Shown here piece by piece: positions 26,715 to 35,086 of a DNA stretch of 64,000 nt. The notes under the pieces are model-generated. The model did no database searches and had not been told where the DNA came from. It was given only the letters and a program-made list of their open reading frames with translations. Numbering within the stretch: position 1 is the first letter of the stretch; each line of letters opens with the position of its first letter. The translations under genes and the position numbers were made by a program. Source of the stretch: Schauerella fraxinea (GTDB lineage: Bacteria > Pseudomonadota > Gammaproteobacteria > Burkholderiales > Burkholderiaceae_B); NCBI GenBank assembly GCA_030849945.1, contig JAVDKK010000002.1, forward strand, positions 248,001 through 312,000, in the 5' to 3' direction.

Positions 26715-27497
26715 ATGCAGCTCAAAGATAAAGTCGCGTTCATTACCGGATCGGCCAGCGGTATCGGCAAGGAGATCGCCATCGTGTTCGCACAGGAAGG
26801 CGCCAAGATCGTGATCGCGGATCTGAACAAGGCCGCGGCCGATGCCACGGCCGCCGAACTGGTGGCGTCGGGCGCGCAGGCGATCGGGGTGGCAATGGAT
26901 GTGACCGATGAAGACCAGGTCAACGCGGGCGTGGACGCTGCGGCGCAGGCTTTCGGTGGGATCGATATTTTGATCAGCAATGCCGGCATCCAGATCGTGC
27001 ATCCCGTTGAGGAATTCTCGTTTGCCGATTGGAAGAAAATGCTTGCCATTCATTTGGACGGTGCGTTTCTCACGACGCGAGCGTGCCTGAAGCACATGTA
27101 TGCGCAAGGCCGCGGCGGCAGTGTGATCTACATGGGATCGGTGCATTCCAAAGAAGCCTCGCTGTTGAAGGCACCCTACGTGACGGCCAAGCATGGTTTG
27201 ATCGGTTTGGCCAAAACGGTGGCAAAGGAAGGCGCCAAACATGGGGTGAGGGCGAACGTGATTTGCCCGGGATTCGTGCGTACGCCACTGGTCGAGAAAC
27301 AGATCCCCGAACAGGCCAAGACGTTGGGCATCACCGAAGAGCAAGTCGTCAAAGAGGTGATGCTCAAGGATACGGTCGATGGTGAGTTCACCACGACCGA
27401 CGACGTGGCCCGCGTGGCGCTGCTGTTTGCGGCGTTTCCTACCAATGCGTTGACCGGACAATCCTTGGTGGTGAGCCACGGCTGGTTCATGCAGTGA
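26715..27497 (+). CDS. hbdH: D-3-hydroxybutyrate dehydrogenase (SDR family)
   Basis: A 260-residue short-chain dehydrogenase that interconverts D-3-hydroxybutyrate and acetoacetate with NAD+. The Rossmann motif is TGSASGIGKE, with NNAG-like ISNAGIQ at 88-94. The catalytic set is Ser142, Tyr155 and Lys159 (YVTAKHG). The C terminus TGQSLVVSHGWFMQ is diagnostic for the 3-hydroxybutyrate dehydrogenases, where the last residues help form the substrate pocket. AGGA precedes the ATG at 26715. It follows the patatin gene and fits polyhydroxybutyrate degradation. Confidence 0.92.
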   Translation: MQLKDKVAFITGSASGIGKEIAIVFAQEGAKIVIADLNKAAADATAAELVASGAQAIGVAMDVTDEDQVNAGVDAAAQAFGGIDILISNAGIQIVHPVEEFSFADWKKMLAIHLDGAFLTTRACLKHMYAQGRGGSVIYMGSVHSKEASLLKAPYVTAKHGLIGLAKTVAKEGAKHGVRANVICPGFVRTPLVEKQIPEQAKTLGITEEQVVKEVMLKDTVDGEFTTTDDVARVALLFAAFPTNALTGQSLVVSHGWFMQ

Positions 27498-27557
27498 ATC
27501 ACGGCACGGTCGAAGGCCTGCCCACTGGGCTCGCGGCGGGCGATCGAGGGTGAGCGA

Positions 27558-29024
27558 TCAGGTGCGCGTCGATCTTGCCTCACGCGGCACGAAGTAATCC
27601 GTGGGCAACAGTTCCGGGTCTTCAAACGCTGCCAGCGCCTCGTAATGCCGGTCGGCATCCTCCGCAAACAGCCGGCGCACGACGCCTTCGGCCAATCGCA
27701 AGGCACCCGTGGCCAAGCCTGGGATATCGCCCGCCAAAGCACCGTGGCTCATGGTGCTGCCCCAATTGAAGACGTGTATGCGGTCGATATCGGGGGCGGT
27801 TCCCGGCACGTTTTCCTGCAGTTCGAATCCAGCGCCCAAATAAGGAAATCGTGCGGCTTCGGCGTAGCGGGCAGCGTCATCCGCACTCACCCGATCGCGC
27901 CAGACGGCGATATGGGGGCGCAACGCTGCCAATTCGGCACGCGCGGGCAGGTCGACCGCAAAACCAGTTGCGAGGATGGCGGCGTCGTAGCGCGTCACGC
28001 CATGATCGGTCGTGATCGCAACGCCCGTGTCGTCTGCCGTCAAATCGCGCCAGGGCGTACTGAAGCGTATCGAGAATCCAGCGTGCCGCTGGCAGCGCAG
28101 CACCGATTCGTGCGGGGGGGGCGCTTGCTGCGCCAGAATGTAGGTGTAAAAGCGCCAGCGTTGGGCGTCGGTCAAGCTTGCGTAGCCTTTCATGAAGCCG
28201 CTGAACACCGACCACTTCGACTTATTGACCTGCGGCAAGTGCGGGCGCCGGGCGTACATCGTGACCGATGCCGCGCCTGCCTCGAGTGCCGTGCTGGCAT
28301 TGTCGAACGCCGACGATCCTGCGCCGAGCATCGCGAGGTGCTTGCCGTGTAGCGTGCTGAAGTCGATCGCGTCGGACGAATGAAAAACGCGCGCTCGCGC
28401 GGATGCCGAATCCTGCTCGAATGAGGGAAAAGGCAAACGCCGCGCCTCGCCGCTGCCATCCCGGCCGAGCGCCAGAACGACGCGCCGCGCAAACACCTTC
28501 TCCGTGCGATCGCCGTGCAGCAAATGGGCCTGTACGCCACCGGGAATAAGCGCGAGCGATTGCAGCCGCACGCCGTTTTCCACCGGTACGCCAACCGTAT
28601 GTCGTACCCACAGCAGATAACGCAGCCAATCCAGCCGATCGATCTTGTAGAGCGCGTCCCAGGCGGCATCGCCGTGGCGCGCCGTATACCAGGCGCGAAA
28701 AGTGAGCGCGGGGATACCCAGATCGGGGCCGTTGATATGCTTGGGCGAGCGCAGCGTTGGCATGCGGGCAAACGTGCCCCATGGACCCTCAAGGCCCGCC
28801 GGCGCACGGTCGACTACCCGCAGGTGCCGAACGCCTTCGCGCAAGAGGCCGAAGGCGGCAGTCTGGCCGCACATGCCGGCGCCGACGATCAGCACATCGA
28901 GCATCGGCTTGCCATCGGGGCCTGCGGTGGCAGGGACCCAGTTGTTGGGCGGATAATTGAGGCGCGCCAAGTCGCGCACGACCTCTGCATCATGGGCCGC
29001 AATCGCAGCGCTACGGTCTTCCAT
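27558..29024 (-). CDS. FAD-dependent monooxygenase-like NAD(P)-binding flavoprotein
   Basis: A 488-residue two-Rossmann flavoprotein of the FMO/Baeyer-Villiger-like group. The FAD-binding loop is DVLIVGAGMCGQTAAFGLL near residue 44. The NADPH-binding loop is LAMLGAGSSAFDNASTALE near 230-250. The ATG-containing motif AAILATGFAVDLPARAE follows. An unusual N-terminal stretch (about 40 residues) precedes the FAD loop. It is the last gene of the hyuAB-ABC operon, 13 bp behind the second permease. A hydroxylase or oxygenase acting on the imported compound is likely; the substrate is unknown. Confidence 0.85.
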   Translation of the reverse strand: MEDRSAAIAAHDAEVVRDLARLNYPPNNWVPATAGPDGKPMLDVLIVGAGMCGQTAAFGLLREGVRHLRVVDRAPAGLEGPWGTFARMPTLRSPKHINGPDLGIPALTFRAWYTARHGDAAWDALYKIDRLDWLRYLLWVRHTVGVPVENGVRLQSLALIPGGVQAHLLHGDRTEKVFARRVVLALGRDGSGEARRLPFPSFEQDSASARARVFHSSDAIDFSTLHGKHLAMLGAGSSAFDNASTALEAGAASVTMYARRPHLPQVNKSKWSVFSGFMKGYASLTDAQRWRFYTYILAQQAPPPHESVLRCQRHAGFSIRFSTPWRDLTADDTGVAITTDHGVTRYDAAILATGFAVDLPARAELAALRPHIAVWRDRVSADDAARYAEAARFPYLGAGFELQENVPGTAPDIDRIHVFNWGSTMSHGALAGDIPGLATGALRLAEGVVRRLFAEDADRHYEALAAFEDPELLPTDYFVPREARSTRT

Positions 29025-29037
29025 CAGTTTGACTGCC

Positions 29038-29856
29038 TCACATCACTTTCGTCAGGCCGATCGTTTTCTCGATCACAATCAGCGCGAGCACGGCCAGCAC
29101 GATGAAGATCACCGATACCGCGTTGACGGCAGGATCGAAGGTTTGATCGATATAGGTGAAGATGCGCACCGGCATGGTGACGGTGCTGGGCGCGGTCAGG
29201 AACAGGCTCACCGAGACCTCGCCAAACGAAGTCACGGCGGCAAACACAGCGCCTGCCACGATGCCGGGCTTGATCAGCGGCAGGGTGACATGACGAAACG
29301 TGTGCCACGGCCCGGCGCCCAAGCTCATCGAGGCCGACTCCAGCCGCCGGTCCACGGCGGCCAAGCTTACGCTCGCGGTGCGAACGGTGTAGGGCAACGC
29401 CACGATGATGTGGCCGGCAGCCAGACCGATGAATGAGCCCCCCATGCCCATGGCCGTGAGCACGTAGAGCAGGGCAATACCGAGCACCACTTGCGGGATC
29501 ATCAACGGCGACAGCACGAACGCCTGCAGAAATTCGCGCCCGCGAAATTCCAGACGCGCCAATGCGTACGCGGCTGTGGTGCCCAACAGCACCGTCAATG
29601 GCGTCACGATGAGCAGCAGAATCGCACTATTGATAAGGGCGTCGGTCCACGCGGGATTCTCGGCCAGCGATTTGAACCAGCGCAGCGAGAACGACTCGGG
29701 CGGAAACTGGGGATAGGCTTGCGGGCTGAATGCCGACAGCACGATCACCAGCACCGGCAACAGTAGAAACAGGTAGACCAACCCGCCCGTGACCCACGAC
29801 AGGAGCCGCAAGCCATCGAAGCGGCGTTGTCCATTATCGGAGAGATCAATGGCCAT
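29038..29856 (-). CDS. ABC transporter permease, spermidine/putrescine type (PotC-like)
   Basis: A 272-residue inner-membrane permease with about six helices, first at GLVYLFLLLPVLVIVLSAFS. The cytoplasmic EAA loop reads ASMSLGAGPWHTFRHVTLPL near residues 175-200. Its start overlaps the upstream permease gene by 11 bp, which indicates translational coupling. With the partner permease, ATPase and binding protein it forms a complete importer of the polyamine/opine class. The substrate is inferred from the adjoining hydantoinase-type enzyme to be a cyclic or acylated amide. Confidence 0.92.
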   Translation of the reverse strand: MAIDLSDNGQRRFDGLRLLSWVTGGLVYLFLLLPVLVIVLSAFSPQAYPQFPPESFSLRWFKSLAENPAWTDALINSAILLLIVTPLTVLLGTTAAYALARLEFRGREFLQAFVLSPLMIPQVVLGIALLYVLTAMGMGGSFIGLAAGHIIVALPYTVRTASVSLAAVDRRLESASMSLGAGPWHTFRHVTLPLIKPGIVAGAVFAAVTSFGEVSVSLFLTAPSTVTMPVRIFTYIDQTFDPAVNAVSVIFIVLAVLALIVIEKTIGLTKVM

Positions 29857-30727
29857 ATGTCTTTCTTTCCCAACGTTTGAGGAAGCCGCCGAGGATGAAC
29901 GCCACGGCCCCGGTCACCACCAGCAGCGTCAACGACAGGGCAGCGGCGAGCGGCAGGTTCGCGATCTGCACGGCTTGCTGATAGATCGAAATGGGCAGCA
30001 AGGGCTGAAGCCGGCCACCGATCAAGAGCGGGGTGATATAGCTGCCCGCCGCCAAGGCGAACACGATGATGAACCCGGTCATCATGCCCGGCAACGTGAG
30101 CGGCAGAATCACCCGCCGAAACGTATGCACGCGGCCCGCGCCCAGCACCATGGACGCTCGCGTGAGCGCCGGCGGAATTTCGCCCAGCGAGGTGGCGATC
30201 GGCAGCACCGCAAAAGGCAACATCACTTGCACATAGGCAATGATCACGGCCTTCATGTTCCAGAGGAGCGCGAGCGGCTTATCGGTAAATCCGAGTTTGA
30301 TCAGCGTGGCGTTGATGAGCCCGTTTTGCGCCAGCAACACGATCCAGGCGAATGTGCGAATGACCACACTGGTGAGCAAGGGCGACACCAGGATCACATA
30401 GAGCAGTGTGCGCACGGTACGGTTGGGCGCGGTCACCAGCAGCCACGCGGCGGGATAGGCCAGCAGCACGCAAAAGAAGGCGGTCGCCAGCGACACCCAC
30501 AGTGTGGTCCACAACGCGCCCAGGTAGGCGGGCGAGCTGAAGATGCCCGTGTATTGCGCGAAGCTGTACGTGGGGAGCACGGTGAGCAATGCATCCACGT
30601 CACGCAGGCTCAGTGCCGCCAGGAGCAGCCCCGGCAGCACCAGAAACACGATCAGAAAGAGCAGGCTGGGCGTGAGCAGCAGCCATGAAAACTGCGTACT
30701 GGCGCGGTTGGCGGTAGGGGCGTTCAT
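29846..30727 (-). CDS. ABC transporter permease, spermidine/putrescine type (PotB-like)
   Basis: A 293-residue permease beginning with a hydrophilic tail of about 12 residues and then FSWLLLTPSLLFLIVFLVLP. Six membrane segments are visible, and the EAA loop is ASMVLGAGRVHTFRRVILPL. It overlaps the ATPase gene by 4 bp (ATGA) and the next permease gene by 11 bp. The segment PLLTSVVIRTFAWIVLL is typical of PotB-group proteins. It pairs with the downstream permease in one heterodimeric channel. Confidence 0.92.
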   Translation of the reverse strand: MNAPTANRASTQFSWLLLTPSLLFLIVFLVLPGLLLAALSLRDVDALLTVLPTYSFAQYTGIFSSPAYLGALWTTLWVSLATAFFCVLLAYPAAWLLVTAPNRTVRTLLYVILVSPLLTSVVIRTFAWIVLLAQNGLINATLIKLGFTDKPLALLWNMKAVIIAYVQVMLPFAVLPIATSLGEIPPALTRASMVLGAGRVHTFRRVILPLTLPGMMTGFIIVFALAAGSYITPLLIGGRLQPLLPISIYQQAVQIANLPLAAALSLTLLVVTGAVAFILGGFLKRWERKTYGH

Positions 30728-31860
30728 GCGGTTGCCGTGTTTGTTGCCACTGTGGCCTGATCGAGCACCACGATGTCGTCGGCATCCCAGGCCAGTGTGA
30801 GCGGCAAGCCCTGCGCGGGCAGTTCGGGGAATGCGGTATCGGGTGCCTGCACGATCAGATCGCCGCCACGTGCCAACTCGACCACGAGCCGCAACGACGC
30901 ACCGGTATAGCTCGCGTCGCGCAGAATGCCGTGGGCGCGGTTAGGCTGGTCGCTTTGCAGACCCGGCCCGCCCTGGGCTGCTGTCGAACCGCTACTTTCC
31001 ACCCGAATGCGTTCGGGCCGCAACATCAGTAGCGCGCGGGTGCGTGCTGCAGTGCCCGTGTGCAACCGCAGAGGTATCCCTTGCGCCACTTGATGTGTGG
31101 CCACCTCGTAACCGGTGCCATCCGCCGACGGCGTGGCGTCAAGCAGGTTGGCCTGGCCCACAAACTCTGCCACAAAGCGGTTGGCGGGCCGCCGGTACAG
31201 TTCGAGCGGGCTGCCGATCTGCTGCAGATGGCCTGCCCCCAGGATGCCGATGCGATCCGACAAGCTCAGTGCTTCTTCTTGATCGTGCGTGACCAGCACG
31301 GTGGTGATGCCCACGCGCCGCTGCAAGCTACGCAGTTCGGACTGCATTTCCTTGCGCAGCTTGGCGTCCAGATTGGAGAGCGGCTCATCGAGCAGCAGCA
31401 CTTGCGGTTCGACCGCCAGCGCCCGTGCGATGGCCACGCGTTGCTGTTGGCCGCCGGACAACTGGTGGGGCATCCGGTCGGCCAGGTGACTCAGCTTGAC
31501 CAGATTGAGTACCTCTTCCACCCGCCGGCGCGATTCGGCAGCAGGCCGTTTGCGCACCGACAGGCCGTACGCCACGTTGTCCGCCACGCTCAGGTGAGGA
31601 AACAGCGCGTAGTTCTGGAACACCATGCCGATGTCGCGTTTATAGGGCGGAAGCGCCGTGATATCGCGGCCGCCGATCCGCACACTGCCGGTGGTGGGCG
31701 CCAGAAAGCCGGCGACGATATTCAATAGCGTCGTCTTGCCGCATCCGCTGGGACCCAGCAACGAGAAGAACTCGCCGTCATGTATCGTGAGATCCACGCC
31801 GGCAAGCGCCGTCGTCTCGCCGAACAGACGGCTTACGCCTGCGATATCGATGGCGCTCAT
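30724..31860 (-). CDS. ABC transporter ATP-binding protein (PotA-like)
   Basis: A 378-residue ATPase with Walker A GPSGCGKTTLL (residues 36-46), Q loop MVFQNYALFPH, signature LSGGQQQRVAIARAL, Walker B LLLDEPLSNLDAKLR and switch His in VTHDQEEAL. The C-terminal third is a TOBE domain, as in PotA and MalK. It overlaps the binding-protein gene before it and the permease gene after it by 4 bp each. It powers the importer encoded here. Confidence 0.95.
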   Translation of the reverse strand: MSAIDIAGVSRLFGETTALAGVDLTIHDGEFFSLLGPSGCGKTTLLNIVAGFLAPTTGSVRIGGRDITALPPYKRDIGMVFQNYALFPHLSVADNVAYGLSVRKRPAAESRRRVEEVLNLVKLSHLADRMPHQLSGGQQQRVAIARALAVEPQVLLLDEPLSNLDAKLRKEMQSELRSLQRRVGITTVLVTHDQEEALSLSDRIGILGAGHLQQIGSPLELYRRPANRFVAEFVGQANLLDATPSADGTGYEVATHQVAQGIPLRLHTGTAARTRALLMLRPERIRVESSGSTAAQGGPGLQSDQPNRAHGILRDASYTGASLRLVVELARGGDLIVQAPDTAFPELPAQGLPLTLAWDADDIVVLDQATVATNTATA

Positions 31861-32951
31861 TTACCGCCGCCCAAAGCCTGGCTCCAACGCGAGGTCCAGT
31901 CAGCCAGTTTGGGCGTCGCGACGGAGTAGTCGACCCAGATCAGCTTCTTGTAGGCTTCTTCGCCCACCTGAACCTGCTTCTTCAGTTCTTCGTTGTATTG
32001 CACGTCTTGATTGGTCATGCCGTACAGCGAGCGGTCCGAAAATTCTTTCTGCACCTTCGCGCTCGAAAGGAAATCGACCAACTTATAGGCGTTGACCATA
32101 TTGGGTGCACCCTTGGCGATGACCCAGTTGGCTGCGCCCACCACCGGACCGTCGGTGGGGTAAGCGAAGGCTATCTTCAAACCGGCCTTTTGCAGCGCAA
32201 ATGCGCGTCCGTCCCAGTACGGCACCACCCATGCATCGCCGCGTTCGAGCAGTGTTTGGATGGCGCCGGGGCTATCCGGAAACGCGACGGCATTGCCACG
32301 CAGTTCGGCGAGTTTGGCGAATGTTTTATCGACGTCGGCTTCATTCTTCAAGTCACCGCCCAAGGCATGGGTCAAGCCGGCGAAAAACTGCAGGCCGGCG
32401 GCATACGTGGGCGACGAGATGGCAACGTGGCCCTTGTATTCAGGCTTCCACAGATCGAGCCAACTGGTGGGCGGCGTGGTAACCAGATCGCTGCGGTATG
32501 CCAAGCCCAACTGGCCCAGGCTGAATGCCGCCGCGTAGGTTTTTCCATCGGACTTGAAGCGTTCTTGCACCGAAGGGTAGAGCTTGGCCAGATTGGGTGC
32601 GCGCGCGGCATCGAGCGGCTCGAGCACGCCGGCGGCTTGCGCCCGTTGCACGGTATCCGGTTGGAACACGACGATGTCATACGGCGGATTGTTGCCGTTG
32701 GCCGCGCGCAGCTTGGCAAACCATTCGGCATCGGCGCCGGGCACGATGTCCACACGGATGTTGTTGTCGCGAGCGTACTGCTCCAGACCCGAGGCGCGAA
32801 TGTTCTTTTCCCAGTCACCGCCATACACGCCGATCACGACGCGGTCGGTCGCGGCCGGCGCGGCGGCCGTGTCGGCGCCTTTATCCTTGCAAGCGGCCAA
32901 GCCCATGACCAGCGTCACAGCCAGCAGTGGGGCAAACCAACGTTTCTTCAT
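31857..32951 (-). CDS. ABC transporter substrate-binding lipoprotein (PotD-like)
   Basis: A 364-residue extracytoplasmic binding protein. The signal ends in the lipobox MGLAACKDKG, so the mature protein is probably lipid-anchored. The core (VVIGVYGGDWEKNI, YDIVVFQPDTVQRAQAAGVLEPLD, GDAWVVPYWDGRAFALQKAG) matches family 1 polyamine/opine-type receptors. The ATG at 32951 has CCGGAG 6 bp upstream. It follows hyuB after 143 bp that are filled with a 13-bp tandem repeat. Its ligand is probably the substrate that HyuAB hydrolyses. Confidence 0.92.
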   Translation of the reverse strand: MKKRWFAPLLAVTLVMGLAACKDKGADTAAAPAATDRVVIGVYGGDWEKNIRASGLEQYARDNNIRVDIVPGADAEWFAKLRAANGNNPPYDIVVFQPDTVQRAQAAGVLEPLDAARAPNLAKLYPSVQERFKSDGKTYAAAFSLGQLGLAYRSDLVTTPPTSWLDLWKPEYKGHVAISSPTYAAGLQFFAGLTHALGGDLKNEADVDKTFAKLAELRGNAVAFPDSPGAIQTLLERGDAWVVPYWDGRAFALQKAGLKIAFAYPTDGPVVGAANWVIAKGAPNMVNAYKLVDFLSSAKVQKEFSDRSLYGMTNQDVQYNEELKKQVQVGEEAYKKLIWVDYSVATPKLADWTSRWSQALGGGK

Positions 32952-33008
32952 GTCGTACTCCGGAGGAGATAATGTTGCGAGGTCTATTGTGTCGATCTAT
33001 TTGTGAGA

Positions 33009-33099
33009 TCTGTACTTCAATTCTCTACTTCAGGCCTGTATTTGAAACCTGTATTTAAGGCCTGTATTTCAGGCTTGGTTTTAAGGCCGGTGTGTCAAA
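33009..33099. repeat. Tandem array of 13-bp units between hyuB and the binding-protein gene
   Basis: Six head-to-tail 13-bp units occupy 33009-33086, and a seventh weak unit (33087-33099) runs into the hyuB stop. The consensus is CCTGTATTTCAGG. Units 4 and 5 match at 12-13 positions, the others at 9-10. Each good unit is itself a short dyad (CCTG...CAGG), so the array could form serial small hairpins in mRNA or serial protein sites in DNA. Confidence 0.85.
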
Positions 33100-35086
33100 C
33101 GGTCGAGGCTTTCGAAAGGGTGTCGATGGCGGCATGCAATTGCGTGCGCGCGGCGGCGGCCGCATCGGCATCTGCACCGGTGCGGGGGAAGTCGGGAGGC
33201 AACAGCGCCAACACCTCAGCATAGGCGCGGCTGCGGCGCCGTGCGCGAGTCGAGGCCGGCAGCGCAAACAGCGCGGCATTGAACCGATCGAGCAGGTCGG
33301 GGGCAAACACGGCGTCCCAGGCATCGCGTTCCGGGCCGCGCTCGGATCCTGCGGGTGGGTTTGCGCGCAACTGCGCCGTAGTGTCGGCATCGACCACGCC
33401 ATCGAGCGTGGCCACGCCGTAATCGCGGCGCGCACTTTCCACTGTGATCAGGCCACGCGCAATGTCGAGCAGCACGGCTTGCGGATCGCGATCGTGCGGC
33501 GAACCCCAACCGCCACCGCCCGGGGTAAACAGAGCGATCACATCGCCGGCAACCACCGATAGCGTGTCGATCTTGCCGAGCTCGCGCGCGTGCGGCGTGC
33601 CGGGGTTGAGCAGGAGCTGCGCCGAACGGCCGGGCCGCCCACCATGCGCGCCCCAAGGCCGAAACTTCAAGCGTTCCATGCCGCGCGCCAATACAAGCGT
33701 GTCGTCGTGCAGGATGCGAAAACGAATTTCCTGCCCGCATCCGCCACGCCATTGCCCCGCGCCGCCCGAGTCGGGGCGCAAGCCGTAGTGTTCGATTTCG
33801 ACGCCGGTTTCGGCTTCCACGGTTTCAACCGGGTTATTGGCCAGATTTGAAATGCTGCTGTCGCGACCGTCGGCGCCGTCGCGGCCCCAACGCGCGCCGG
33901 TGCCGCCCACCATGGGTTCGATCACCTGCACGTTTTGACCGCCGCCGTGGCGGGCAGGCTCGGCCACGACGACCGGGATGATCGTGCCGCCGCTGGCGGC
34001 CGGCATCGTTTGCGTCAGCGCCTGACCCAGCACGCCATTCAACGTGTCGTTCACTCGTACTGCGGCGGCGTGCCGCACGCCCACGGCAGCCGGTGCGGTG
34101 GGATTGACGAGCGAGCCCTCGGGCGCGGTCACGGAGATCGGGCGCAACAAGCCGGCGTTGAGCGGCACGCTTTTATCCAGCGTGCACACGAGCGACAAAA
34201 TGCGCAGTGTGAGCCAGGCATGCGGCTGACCGTGACTGGGGATATTGATGGCAGCGGCCACTTGCGGATCGGTACCGGTGAAGTCCAGATGGATCGCGCC
34301 GTCGTCAAGCGTGACCGCAAGCGCGAGTCGCACTGGCAAGCCTTGTCCAGCTTCATCGTCCAGATAGTCGCTGAAGCGATACGTGCCGTTGGGGATCTGG
34401 CGCAGCACTGCGGCAGCGCGGCGCCCCGCATAGTCGACCAGGTCGTGTTGTGCCGCGAGCCACGCTGGTGCGCCATGCTGCGCGATCGTTTGCGCCACGC
34501 GGCGGCGACCCGCAGCCAACGCAGCGAGCATCGCGCGCAGATCGCCCATATTCGCGTCGGGCGTGCGGCTATTGGCTTGAAACAGCAACGCCACGTCGGC
34601 ATTCATCGTTCCGGCCCGCATCAACTTAAGCGGTGGGATCTGCAGGCCTTCCTGAAAGATATCGCTGTTGGTGGGGGAGATGCTGCTGGGCACCTTGCCG
34701 CCCACATCGGATGCATGCAGAAACGCCCAGCCGTACGCCACGATCCGGCCGTCGTGAAAGTAGGGTTCGATCACCTGCAGGTCCGGCAGATGGGTAGCCA
34801 GGCCGCGCGAGCGATAAGGATCGTTGGTGAGGATGACGTCGCCCGGTTCGAGCGTGCCCACTGCATCGATGGTGGTCTTGCAGTCCAGCCCCACAAAACC
34901 CGACACGCCAATGCCGCGCGGATAGGCGAAAAATCGGCCATCCAGACCCGCTAGCGCGCAGGCGAAGTCGGCCGTTTCCTTTACATACAGCGTGCGCCCC
35001 GTGCGTTGCAGCGTAAGGCACATTTCTTCGGTCAAGGCCGTGACCTTGTTGCCGAGAATTTCCAGGGTGACAGGATCGAGTTTCAT
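33095..35086 (-). CDS. hyuB: Hydantoinase B/oxoprolinase family protein
   Basis: A 663-residue HyuB-type subunit starting at ATG 35086, which overlaps the hyuA stop as ATGA. It begins MKLDPVTLEILGNKVTALTE, the family hallmark. It then shows NDPYRSRGLATHLPD, HASDVGGKVP, and the glycine-rich C-terminal core GGTGARWGRDGADGRDS with PGGGGWGSP. HyuB pairs with HyuA for ATP-dependent opening of cyclic amides such as N-methylhydantoin, 5-oxoproline or acetone-carboxylase-like substrates. Residues after about 560 form a poorly conserved tail. The exact substrate is not readable. Confidence 0.93.
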   Translation of the reverse strand: MKLDPVTLEILGNKVTALTEEMCLTLQRTGRTLYVKETADFACALAGLDGRFFAYPRGIGVSGFVGLDCKTTIDAVGTLEPGDVILTNDPYRSRGLATHLPDLQVIEPYFHDGRIVAYGWAFLHASDVGGKVPSSISPTNSDIFQEGLQIPPLKLMRAGTMNADVALLFQANSRTPDANMGDLRAMLAALAAGRRRVAQTIAQHGAPAWLAAQHDLVDYAGRRAAAVLRQIPNGTYRFSDYLDDEAGQGLPVRLALAVTLDDGAIHLDFTGTDPQVAAAINIPSHGQPHAWLTLRILSLVCTLDKSVPLNAGLLRPISVTAPEGSLVNPTAPAAVGVRHAAAVRVNDTLNGVLGQALTQTMPAASGGTIIPVVVAEPARHGGGQNVQVIEPMVGGTGARWGRDGADGRDSSISNLANNPVETVEAETGVEIEHYGLRPDSGGAGQWRGGCGQEIRFRILHDDTLVLARGMERLKFRPWGAHGGRPGRSAQLLLNPGTPHARELGKIDTLSVVAGDVIALFTPGGGGWGSPHDRDPQAVLLDIARGLITVESARRDYGVATLDGVVDADTTAQLRANPPAGSERGPERDAWDAVFAPDLLDRFNAALFALPASTRARRRSRAYAEVLALLPPDFPRTGADADAAAAARTQLHAAIDTLSKASTV

